A stretch of DNA of 64,000 nucleotides from Corallium rubrum (Eukaryota; Cnidaria; Anthozoa; Scleralcyonacea; Coralliidae). Positions 1 through 10,843 of this stretch are shown one piece after another (the stretch's first letter is position 1; each line of letters starts with the position of its first letter). Where the stretch lies: positions 8,090,759 through 8,154,758 of the forward strand of contig OZ036000.1 in NCBI GenBank assembly GCA_964035015.1, read 5' to 3'. The notes under the pieces are model-generated. The model saw nothing but the letters and a program-made list of their open reading frames with translations. It searched no databases and was not told where the DNA came from. The translations under genes and the position numbers were made by a program.

Positions 1-1688
1 TCATTAACCCCTTGGCGCCCGAGAATTCCGCTCTTGACGAATGAAATCGTCTGGCATTAGCTAAAGTAAAATACTATTAGGCTACATCATCGCGAAAGGG
101 GTATAAAGCATGGTTCTACAAAGATCGCGATTTCATAGCCGGACTCAACAATTATTACTCGGGCTACCGCAGGTAGACGAGTCTAGGTTTCGGCTCAGTT
201 TCCCCTCCCCCTTCTGTGTCACGCTCTTAGCCTACTCCGCAGGCCTCTCTAATCAGAACGCGCAGGCTCAAGTCTGAAGTGTACATGTGTGGAAATACGT
301 TACAGGCAATCGTGTTTTGTGTATTGCAAAATGCGTTTTCTATCGGAGATTGGATTGTGTTTTGACTTTTGTCTGTGACCTGAATGTGTTTAGACGGCGG
401 CTTTAGATCTTAGCACTGCATGTGACAACCTGCGCGTGATTTTGCAGTAGCCCGAGTGAACGCCTGACCAGGCGTCTTGTTTCATTATCATGTGATGTTT
501 GCACGGTTCTAAAATAGCTCGTCAGCTCATCTCTCTATATGCGTTATTATACCTTGTACAGCATACGGTTAATTATCATGTGTTTATTTCATACTTAACC
601 TCGCAGGTGTAATTGATCTTGTAAGAAAATACAAGTACAAATTTGCAACGTCAACGCGTAAAATATGTTCATTATAATTACCCCCAAGAGAACTCACGCG
701 CATTGACCTTGTTCTAACAGGCAGAATACGACCAGCTTTGACTCACTTTCGAAATTTGTTTATGTTTTTTTACAGGTAAATGCTTTTTTAGTGTTAAATG
801 TTTTTCTAGTGTCAAATATTTTTTACAGCCAGTATGTAATTACTGAGAAAGATCGCGTGCACAAATTGATATATATATATGATCATGATACGGTTTGTCT
901 ACACTTGCAATCTGTTCATTTACAGATAAGAATACCACCCAGTCTAAACCATCCAATGTCGCAGACGGTGTATCAATTACTAATCACTGTTTAACCGTTT
1001 CAAACAAAACATGCAATTAACCGGAAAATCTGTCGTGAAAAAATCAATGCGTTTAAATACTCTGCTGTTTTCGCGCTAAAGGAATCTACACGCTATCGAA
1101 ACAACTACAAGAAGAAATACTCTAATTCTATTCACAATGCTTGGTTTAACGTTGTCTAAATCCAGTTTTACCTACGGCTAACTTGTTATCATTAAATCGC
1201 AAGCCTAGACAAACTGTAAAAAGAACAATATAGGCGCGCCGCAAAAAATGAAAAGAAAAACACGCAGATAGCTACTTTGTTACCGAAGAGTCTAGTTTTC
1301 AGTTTCTCAACGTAGGCTGAAAATATTGGACCATTTTTTCAATTCTATTATACGAACTGACCTGATTTCTTTCTGAGATGTAAGTTTTCAGAAGGGCTAG
1401 CTGGCTTGCTTGTGCTAATAGCGTAATGTATCAGTTCTGGTAAGACACGAAGTCTCATTGTTTTAAATATGAACTGTACATGAACAAGCAGAACTTCAAG
1501 AGCCAGAATGGTCAATCGTGTTTACATGGGAAAAACCCAGCCTGGGTATAACCAAGATCTTGGTCTCACACGGCAACTCGTAAAATAAGGCTCTGCCGAA
1601 ATTGAGTCGAATCTCTGTCGAGCATGCGCGAGAAACATTGTCAATCCCAGGCAATTTAGCCTGCGTGCAGACTCTTCTAAGGCAATTA
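1..1688. other. no gene recognised
   Basis: AT-rich DNA with only short open frames. I see no exon-like segment with matching splice sites and no recognisable repeat family. Confidence 0.5.
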
Positions 1689-1837
1689 TCAATTATTGGA
1701 CGAGTCGGAGCAAAATATCATGATTTGTCAGTGGCGAGCTACTAGTTATTTGCCGATGCCGAAGGCAGAGGCAAATAACTAGTAGCGAGACACTGACAAA
1801 TCATGATATTTTGCGATAGACGAGTTCAATAATTGAT
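1689..1837. repeat. foldback element, about 65-bp arms
   Basis: The arm at 1689-1753 is matched in inverse order by 1770-1837; both carry the run ATCATGATTTGTCAGTG or its complement. The loop is only about 16 bp, so a single strand could fold into a long hairpin. This fits a short MITE. Confidence 0.75.
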
Positions 1838-3002
1838 TTATCATTCATAAAATAGTTAAAACTTTGAAATGCCTGAAGTAAGAGATCGCCACTCTCTCTC
1901 TGTCTTCGGGATACTAAAATCTTCGTAAAACTTACTTTATCTTGGCACGAGTCTTGCTTTTTATCTCACTAAAACTTCCTTTTCACTATTTCTTTTCTGA
2001 AGTACATTCGGTCGTTAAGGATGCTTCCAAATACTCTCGATTATTTCCTCGGATAGCTGAAGAACTAGCCGCCATGTTTACGAAAATTATTTGCCGTCAG
2101 CAGTGTTACCGCTAGTGCGCATGCTCATAAAATTATTTGCAAAGCAGAAAATTATTTGCACTCAGTTATTTGCAGGTAAATTAACCAATCAGAATGCCGG
2201 ATAGAAACGAAATGAATGATAATTCCGCTTAATTGAGTTTGATCCCTAGCTTAATCGAGTGACGATAGCGATTGTACAATTCATTCATTCCAGCGAATTT
2301 TATAGGCTATAGATCTTGGCTGCCAAAAGGATCGTGGCCTCTGGAGACGAGAATGTTGTGCATTGAAATACTTTATAGTTTATACATGAGGATATATATT
2401 ATTAATATGTTGTGGTAAAGTTTGCAGATTATACGTTATTTTTAGGTAGACCGCGTGGGAAAAGGACTATAGAGAAGAGTGAGAAAGCACGAGCAACTAT
2501 TCAAGAGCTAAATCCGTGATTTTGTGATTTGTTAAAGGATATATCAAAGTTTATATCTAACCTTCGAACGTCGCGTTTTGTTGGAGACCTGAACAAGCAC
2601 TTCCCGACAAATACAGTACAACGGGCTCAGATTTGGCAGTTGGTTTTCCCCTAAATTCAATGCGTGCGACCGAAAAACCAGTTTGATGGAAGAAAACGAG
2701 ATTGACTAGTCCAGAAGTTTGGACTGCGGCTGCCGAAATCGAGTCGAATCTTTCAAGTCGAGGAAGTCCCGTGAACCAGACCCCTGTGTTTGGCGTAAAA
2801 GTGTCGGTTAAAAATATCGCGTCAAAAACGTCGCTTGCTATTGGTTCCGCACGAACTAATAACGAACTCACAAGCAGAGTATATTAAAAGCGCTGTTAAC
2901 TTGTCAGGGCACTGCAATTTGCAACCTTGGAGTAGATCGATGGTTTGAGAGGCGTCTAACTGGTCATCTGAAGGTTGCAGGGTATTTTACTAGTATTGAT
3001 GC
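1838..3002. other. no gene recognised
   Basis: Noncoding by eye. The longest open frame, 2557-2871 on the minus strand (104 codons), matches no family I know and has no convincing splice context. A block near 2740 resembles one near 1595 (shared CTGCCGAAAT and GAGTCGAATCT), so part is an old dispersed repeat. Confidence 0.4.
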
Positions 3003-3465
3003 CAGTGGCGTAGCTACACCCGGGCCTACCCGGGCCTGTGCCCGGGTGAAATATTGCAGATAGATCTAGCTCTCATTATATAGGCAAAGTAATTTAAGTA
3101 TAGAGTATAGCCACTAGGAAGATTATGTATAAGTTTACTGTTTACAAACTGACTATAAAATCATGATTTTCACTGGTTTTTATTTTATCTTTTCTGTTGT
3201 TAAAATTGCCCCCAAAATGCAGGAAATAGCATTTCCGTGGCGTAAAAAATCAAAAATTTCCTGGGGGAGCATGTTCACACCCCAGAGGTTTCCCGCATGT
3301 TTGGCGCTCTGAACTGCCACTACCAACCGGACATACTGTACTTCAAAATTGGTGGCTACGGCCCTGTGACTGTAAATCACTGTAATAACAAAAAACCCAC
3401 CAGAGAATGTTGAGACCTGTGCCCATGTTGTGCCCACATGACATCTGCTTCCTGGCTACGGATGT
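3003..3465. mobile_element. possible hAT-like non-autonomous element
   Basis: The left end reads CAGTGGCGTAGCTACACC, a form common at hAT ends. A weak inverted match (GGCTACG) lies near 3453-3460. No target duplication could be confirmed and no transposase is encoded. Confidence 0.3.
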
Positions 3466-3502
3466 GACGGTTAATGACATACAACTTGCGTCGCATACGT
3501 TG

Positions 3503-3702
3503 TTAAGCCTGGTTCTCATGTGTCGCCGATGGTCACCGATCGTCGGCGATTTGTGATTTAGATGCATGTTAAAACGGGAAGTGCAGCAGCATGTTAAGTA
3601 ATAAAGAACAATGCAGAAAAGCAGTGCTTTTATTCTTTTACTTAACATGCATCTAAATCATGGGTCGGCGACGATCGGCGACATATGAGAACCAGACTTT
3701 AG
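3503..3702. mobile_element. MITE, family A copy 1
   Basis: Inverted ends read AAGCCTGGTTCTCAT and ATGAGAACCAGACTT. The arms extend through CGCCGATGG and ATTTAGATGCATGTTAA. A near-identical copy lies at 38908-39097, so the ends are well defined. There is no coding capacity. Confidence 0.85.
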
Positions 3703-4150
3703 TACTAATATACAAATCAAAAATATTAAAAGATTGGTGTACTGCCGAATAAATACTCGTAAGGAAAGGTCTGCCGTTTCCAGTGAACGCCCTTCGTCGC
3801 GTTTCTTTCTGATTCTGAAGAAGGACCTTTGCTTCAAACGTTACCGACCACCTTCACGAAAAACTTTGAAGTACACCAATCTTAGTATTTTGGATCCGTA
3901 TTTCCACACTGCCTACGAAACACACCATTTAAACTTTTTATGTGGCAAGAATATTAAGTATTACTGATATACATATATCCTTCATGAGTGATGCTCAGTA
4001 TAACTGCAGGCCGCGTTTCGGATTAGTACACTAAATTTGTTAATAGATTTTCATGTATTTGAATATAGATTTCACCGATAGAAATGAATAATATATTATA
4101 AAAGTGTTTCGCACGTGACTTTCATTACACGCACTCAGTTTCTGACTCAC

Positions 4151-4199
4151 CTGGGCTGCACAATAGAATTATCAAAAGTGACAACGGAAGGCCATTCAT
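4151..4199 (-). CDS. putative first coding exon with signal peptide, gene leaves window to the left
   Basis: An ATG in good context (ACCATGA) opens 16 codons, MNGLPLSLLIILLCSP, a typical hydrophobic signal peptide, followed by one extra base and a clean donor (G then gtgagt). Length (49 bp) and exit phase (1) equal those of the receptor first exon at 21743-21791. No continuation was found between 1 and 4150, so the rest would lie off the window. It could start a neighbouring Cys-loop receptor paralogue or any secreted protein; a chance match cannot be excluded. Confidence 0.4.
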
Positions 4200-5642
4200 G
4201 GTTCCAACTGTTTCAATTCTATTCAGGTCAAGTTTATCTGCGCGGTGCGTTGATGTCGCGATGTCGTACGAAATGTACCGTCCTAAGGTAAAATTCCTGT
4301 TTTTATAGTATCAGATAATATCTGTTTGTTTTAACGTCAGGATTTAGGTATCGGCTAAAAAACGGTATTCGTAATAATTTTGTATAAGTTATAGCGTTTG
4401 TATAGATATTATTTTATCAAGCAATTCAGGTTGTGTGTAGTGGTTGGTGTTTTTGGGGGCATAAACTTATTTGAGCTTTGGCATTCAGGTGAGGATTCAG
4501 TGAGTAGAGATAAGGGGATTGCTATTTTTGTTCTTAAAATTAATCTCACTGTGGTTCAGAGATAGTTGGGTTGTTTGCTGGCTAGCCTGTGGTCATATCT
4601 ATATTATGTCATATTCGGATTATTATTAATCTAAATTTCATTACACATAATATTTGTCATCATTTGCTGATCGGTTTTGACGGTTTATTTATTTTTATCT
4701 TAATCAGTTACGGGCGGAAGCATGGTTATTTTGATTTCCCTTTATTTTCTTAATCAATTACAAGCAGAGGTAATTGAATATATACTATATATATAATCGT
4801 ACAGTACAGGAGTACATTCGTCGTCGACACCAATGAAAGCCCGCGGCAAATTTCAAGTATGATTTCGTGTTGACTTTGTTCAAAAATTGAACAAACAAAC
4901 ACATATTGCAAGCGTTATCAGTGAGAACCATCGCGAGCAGATACACTACAAAGTTTCAAAAGATCTGTTTAAAGCTTGCGAGAAACAAACTACTATTTCC
5001 GTCAGAGCTATGTTCAGGAAAGATTCATAACGTTTTTGTTTGTTTTTGGGTCGATTTTTATCATTTTTTATATAGGTTAGAGTTAGGGTCAGAATTTATA
5101 CGAGGGTTAGGATTAGATTTCTGCTTGGGATTAGGAACCAACTAGTCGTAAGAAAGCAACGTTATGACTTTATTGTGTTGTGATCGAGGACCGTGTGGAG
5201 ACTGGTATTGAAATCTCCTACTCGTAGCCAATCAGATTACAGCATTTACATTAGACTGCTACAACACCGCTGCCAAACGTTTGCCCATGCGTGAATTCGC
5301 TGAGTAAACATTGCAAGAGAAGTGGGAACTAGCCGTGGCGACAACAACCAGACAGTGAAGACTAAGTAAGACTCGACTATTCATTTGTGTTTTAAAAAAA
5401 GGGTAAAGAAAATTACGAAGGGGTAAATTCAGAATATATTACAATATTGACAAGGAAGCCATGCACATACCTACCTTATCTTTTTGGTAGTATGCTTATA
5501 ATTTTAACTTTTATGTCGGACTCTCGGACCAGTCCAAATATTTCATTGTTATATACCAAAGACTTTCCTTTGCCAATAATGAAATCCTATTGGTCAAATC
5601 ATGGTCACGTGTTGTTTAACAAACTCAATGTTTCTTTCTGCC
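4200..5642. other. no gene recognised
   Basis: AT-rich noncoding DNA. At about 5335-5385 there is an inverted copy of a 50-bp block that is itself duplicated at 13145-13317, so it is part of a dispersed repeat. Confidence 0.45.
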
Positions 5643-5709
5643 GAGGGAAACATTGCACTGTTTCCCTCTGACGTCAACAACGAAGAAGGAAACAGTGCAA
5701 TGTTTCCCT
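5643..5709. repeat. short inverted repeat
   Basis: GGGAAACATTGCACTGTTTCC and its complement, about 21-bp arms with a loop of about 25 bp. Confidence 0.7.
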
Positions 5710-6077
5710 CTGACATCGCTTTAATCATGCGTTGTTCACGTGAATACACGATTGCATCAGATCAAGAACTTTGGACTCTTCGGGCATTTTGAAAGCAAGG
5801 GTTTGTTTCGTTGTTTCGAGCTTCTTTGGTACGAAATAGTCCATTTTCCGAAAGAAAGAATTTCTATACATATCTTCAAAGAAGTTCTGAAAACACTTGG
5901 AGAAATTTAAAGCTGTTCTTAGTGTTGAGTGTTGAGTGTTGAGTGTGGTGTATTTGTTTAGTTGAATGACTTGAATTGAAATTACGAAGACAAAGTCAAA
6001 GTGTTTTAGTAAGTCTTTTCGCCGTTTGCAAGTTTCAAGGCAGTTTTGTATTTTGTATTTTAAAAGTCTTTGGTCGA

Positions 6078-6178
6078 GAAACATCGAGTTTTACGGTCCC
6101 TCAGGCTTCAATGTCACCCTCGGGCTAAAGCCCTCGGGTGACATTGAAGCCTTCGGGTCCGTAAAACTCGATGTTTCC
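6078..6178. repeat. foldback element, about 49-bp arms
   Basis: Near-perfect hairpin. The arm beginning GAAACATCGAGTTTTACGG is mirrored to the end at GTAAAACTCGATGTTTCC with almost no loop. The flank CCCTCGGCGCCAGT recurs at 32877-32891. Confidence 0.8.
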
Positions 6179-6663
6179 CTCGGCGCCAGTCAACAAGTGT
6201 ATAGTGTTTTCCCGCTCTTTTTTCAAGGACGAGCTCGGACGTCGCGCATGCGCAAAACGTTTGGCAGCGGTGTCGACTGCTACTATGTTTCTACCAATCA
6301 CCATTATCGACGCCATATTGGAATCGCAATGCATTATGGTCTATTTCAATCTCGTACCCAAGACATTTTAGGTTGTTCTGCGTTACTCCTTTGTTATAGT
6401 GTGAATTGTAAAACTTATACTAGGTCATCTCAACAGCATAATTAGTGTGTTCAAATGTTTGCCAGTGTGTCTGTGCAGTCCAGTTATAATACGTCAGTGG
6501 CTTGTTTATTTTTATTTTATTTTATTTTGTTAGCTTCGCCATAGACTTGACTAAATACATGTATCAAACACAAACACAAATTTAAACCTATGGCAGGGTC
6601 ACCGCAACAGCGTGAAGGCCAATTACTGCGGGCCCAAAAATATAAAAGTTAAAGTCAAAAAAT

Positions 6664-6909
6664 CTAATAAAACTTACACAATATACACAACATACATACA
6701 ATATAGAAATAAATACTAAAAACAGCAAGTAATGCTGCGGTAAGACTTCGAGAATTGTTACAATTTGGACATATAGTTTTGAAAGAACGTGGGTCGTCAG
6801 GGTTATAGGTATTCACAAGAGCAGTAAAGTAGTAGCTGAGCATCAGAGATCTAAATGAGGCCAGTTCTAGTACATCCTGGATAGACCACAATGCATTGCG
6901 ACGTCGCAA
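6664..6909 (-). pseudogene. LINE C-terminal relic
   Basis: The open frame contains YYFTALVNTYNPDDPRSF followed by KTICPNCNNSR. The same C-terminal signature (D-D-P/S-R-T/S-W/F-K, then C-x2-C) occurs in the relics at 10333-10690 and 18930-19245, so this is the 3' end of one non-LTR retrotransposon family. No reverse transcriptase core remains. Confidence 0.55.
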
Positions 6910-7129
6910 GAATCACATAGGGGACTAAAGCGAACTATTGAAGACGCCCATCTGAGCTTACTTTATGCTAGAATTCAGTGCTGCAGTAATGTATATAATT
7001 TATAAAGTTCACAATGATTCCTGTATCCAGTATTTAAATATATTTTCTTGCCTTTATTGACCTTCAATAATATCGTTTATCTCTACTTCAACAAGCTAAG
7101 TGATTAAAATATGCTTGTATATATGCAAT

Positions 7130-7363
7130 TAAGGCTACGTCCGCACGAATCCGGATTTTTTTGAAAACGCAACTTTTTTATTACGGATTTGTCTTCCGTC
7201 CACACGTAAAGATGAAGCGGTTATCAAAAACGGAACTTTTCGAACATTGTCTCCAATGTGGAACTTTTTGAAAACGCCGTTTTCCTATTCTCGTGTGGAC
7301 GCGGATTTTTTTGAAAACGGTAAAAAAGTTGCGTAAATCCGGATACGGTGTGAATGTAGCCTA
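7130..7363. mobile_element. MITE with GGCTACGT... ends
   Basis: The left end TTAAGGCTACGTCCGCACGA is mirrored by a right end finishing GTGTGAATGTAGCCTAA. Internal GAAAACG-type segments are also inverted. Noncoding. Confidence 0.75.
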
Positions 7364-7426
7364 ACTAGATATACTCACAAGGTTAACTTATTGAGCCACT
7401 CTTTCTCATAATATTATATACAAATT

Positions 7427-7676
7427 GGCTCTATTAACCGCTTTCTGTTAACGTAATCTAACGACAAAGAGAAAATTGTCCAAATAGTTTATATTATAAT
7501 GTTGGGTGCAACTGTCAGTTTTTTCAAAACAAACAAGTTTTAGCACGAAATGGCTCTATTAACCGCTTTCTGTTAACGTAATCTAACGACAAAGAGAAAA
7601 TTGTCCAAATAGTTTATATTATAATGTTGGGTGCAACTGTCAGTTTTTTGAAAACAAACAGGTTTTAGCACGAAAC
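7427..7676. repeat. tandem duplication, period 125 bp
   Basis: Two adjacent nearly identical copies, each starting GGCTCTATTAACCGCTTTC. The few differences indicate a recent event. Confidence 0.9.
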
Positions 7677-7820
7677 TGCAAGATAGCTAGCTGATTGGGC
7701 TTTTGTATGTTCCAGCAATCTGGCCTCCTTCCCAACTCACTCTACCCTTAAGGCTACGTTCTATATAAACTGAGAGTAAAGCTCCGAAATATGTATGCTG
7801 GTCTTTCTTCTAGTCCCAAA

Positions 7821-8009
7821 CTATAGACCACTTTCATAATGGCCACCACTTTAAATATTCTTTTATGTGCATCTAAATAAGCCTTCCTATCCTCGTTATG
7901 AAGCAAAGATTCTTTTGAATTGCAAACACACAAACGAGGCCAGAAAGGCTTATTAAGATGCACATAAAAGAATGTTCAAATTAGTTACTATTATGAAAGT
8001 GGTCTATAG
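7821..8009. repeat. foldback element
   Basis: CTATAGACCACTTTCATAAT at the left is mirrored by TATGAAAGTGGTCTATAG at the right. Inner arms carry TTTTATGTGCATCT and its complement. Confidence 0.75.
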
Positions 8010-8206
8010 TGTTCTTGTAAATTGCATGAATGATATATCACTTGTCAGTGATGATCAGTTTATTTTATCCCAAAGGTTAGAATACCGGCCATGGCGTTCA
8101 TTGTTTCTACACGTCTATTTCTTCTATGTGCAGAATTTCTTGTCTAAGTTAAATAGTTAATGTAGTCTTGAGAAAGACTGTCGATTATAGTGGTGGTATT
8201 AGCCTT

Positions 8207-8498
8207 TATAAAATAACATGTATACTACGCGAGCCCTGATTGGTCAATTGCCGTGTTTGGATCAGGGTATAGTATCCAAACATGGAAAATTCCCGCCAAA
8301 ACGATTTTTTGAAAATGTCGGACAGTATATCATATTCACTTGTGATTATTTTATAAAAGAAATATCAAATGTTTTTTTCCGTGTTTGAAGACTCTTATCC
8401 AAACACTTGGGAAATTGCTCGGCTTTCGAAAAGCTAAAAACACTCGCCTATATATACGGCTCGTGTTTTGTTACGCTTTTCTCCAGTCTCGCAATTTC
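8207..8498. repeat. dispersed repeat, family B copy 1
   Basis: A block of about 290 bp containing CGCGAGCCCTGATTGG and GAAAATGTCGGACAGTATA. It recurs in the same orientation at 34338-34628, and part lies around the insertion at 40305-40456. Confidence 0.85.
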
Positions 8499-8544
8499 TT
8501 AAATTAGACTTTCGATATATACTGAAAAATCAGTTTGTATACAT

Positions 8545-9341
8545 TCAAGCAACATAACCGGGCGACTGGTAAAATATTATCGAAATAGTTGAAACAATGG
8601 CTGCCGCGAATGTCCACATAGCTATACGATCAATAACCATGGCAACGATATGCCATTGTTCCTTCACCATATCAACCTTCTCCTTGGCTTGCACACTGCT
8701 CGAGATGATCTCCAGTTTTTCCAACATCATTTTCCCAACATTATCTTTCGACTTCTCTCTCTTCGTTAAAACATTCGCTTCGATCTTTTCCGATAACCCG
8801 TTGACCAGCTTGTGGCCATTTTGAAACTCGTAGCCCGTGGTGTAATGAATACTACTTTCATGGCGTGGAATATCAATTCGACCGTCGAAACCATTTTTAA
8901 ATTTCTCTGTCATCCCCTTGCTGTCTTCCTTGACCGCTCCATTGCCGTGAAACATTCGAATAGTCGCTTCATCTTCCGCGCGATCCTCCATTTTATCCAT
9001 CATTTTTTCCAAAAAGTTCGGCTTTTTTTCCAATTTTTTAATGCTGGCCATTTCTTTTTCCTCTTTTAGTAAAGCTTTGGATTTTTCGATCCCGAAGAAG
9101 TTTGCCAGCTTGCCAACCAAGTATTTTTTCATCCAACGCGGGATTTCGTTGGCGCTGGAATGGTAGCATCTTAAGATGTAACAAGTGACGATGAGCCCCA
9201 GGGCAATCTCAAACATGGCCGCCATATAGAACTTCGCTACCAAAGGGATTACCTCCGATGTCGGCGGGATGGTTTCCGTGACGAGAAGCATAAAGACCGT
9301 CATGGCCAATAAAATGGTTATAGAAAGCGAGATTCTTTCCC
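8545..9341 (-). CDS. receptor exon 6: M2, M3, cytoplasmic loop, M4
   Basis: The acceptor ctag precedes GGGAAAGAATC; the first two bases complete the glycine of GERIS. It encodes M2 (SLSITILLAMTVFMLL), the M2-M3 loop, M3, a charged M3-M4 loop of about 165 residues rich in K, E and M, M4 (FAAAIVSTISIIFY) and the C-terminus PGYVA before TGA. A start codon inside this exon would be spurious because the reading frame enters through the splice site. Confidence 0.93.
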
Positions 9342-10773
9342 CTAGAAAAGAAATATAGAGGAATCAATGTTCCGTTTCTCTAATTCGACAATTGAAGATC
9401 GCGTATACATGTTTCAGGTAAAGCAAAAACTTTGTCTTTGATTTATATAACTTCGGTATATATTACAGTGACTAACTCTGTGTGAAAATTTTTAATGATT
9501 TTCTTACACTGCTAAAGTCAACCGAAAAATTCGGCTGACTCGAGCCACACAGGGATTGGAGGCGACTTTTATCCAACTTAAGTTGGATAGAGCGGCGGAC
9601 CGGAATCCCGAAGGTGCGAGTTCAAATCCTGCTCGAGTCAGCCGAATTTTTCGATTGGCTTTATATAGCAGTGTAAGAAAATCATGAAAAATTTTCCTCA
9701 TGTTTCTCTGAGGATAACTTCGTGAAATTGCCGAATTTTCCACAACTGATAGATTCTCTCATTCTGGCTGAAGTAGTGAAGGCCTGACTGAACAGGTCGA
9801 AAGCTTCGCAATAAAGAATGTAAGAGGCACGTATGTTATATATTTGCTGAGTTTTCGGTGTGTTGAGCTGTCCGGGCTTCGTCAAAGTTGTATATACGTA
9901 TCCATGTAGTGCATGTGGTACGTTTGCGAGCTTGGTATAGACGTCCGTCAAGCCCAATTATTCAGAACAGGTTGCATGCAGGTTCGATCCCTGCCTCAGA
10001 AAAGATTTCTGAGCAATAGGCGAATTTCAAGGTGTTGCGACTTGCGCGCGCATCGTATTTAAACAAAAACTGGCAAACTCCACTCAAAGTAAACATACTG
10101 TTTAAAATAAACAAAGTATAGATACAGTTTCTGGATGTTTATTTTGTGGGAAGCCCGCCAAGAGCCCGCAAAATTATGCGCGCGCAACACCTGAAACTCG
10201 CCTATATATGAGCTTGATGAACGTCTACCAAACGTCTGTTATATACAATTATCGCCCTTCCTGACAGAAATATCATATATTGAGAGGGTTAAACAATGCA
10301 ATCTCCTACCAGTTACTTATTGGCACGAGCTTATGGATTTGATCGCTAATAATGGCTTAGTTGATATCAATAGCAGCATACTACCACTTCCAAAGCAGAC
10401 GGGCAGAGTAACGAGATCTACTCATAACCAAGATGTCATATGTTCCAAAAAAATGCAAAACCCTAACACGTCAACGATCCTTCTTTATACGCGTGTGCAG
10501 AGTATGGAATACTTTACCAGACTCCATCAGGCACAAGTCTCTATCATTAGAACCATTTAAAAATAATGTACATACTTAACTACTATAATTATGCCCTTAA
10601 TCATTTCTACGTGACTGATAACCCTAGGACATGGAAGTCAGTATGTGTAAAATGTAATGTAGCCGTGGTCTTGACAGCCCTCTGACCTGTTGTTTTTAGC
10701 TAACTAATTGTATTCCGGGCCCACAGTAATTGGTAATAACTGTTGTGGTTACCCTGCCTACTTTCACATTATT

Positions 10774-10843
<70 letters not shown>

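Noticed and set aside
2557..2871. A 104-codon minus-strand gene
   Set aside because: No family resemblance, no splice or promoter context, and part of it resembles a dispersed repeat near 1595.
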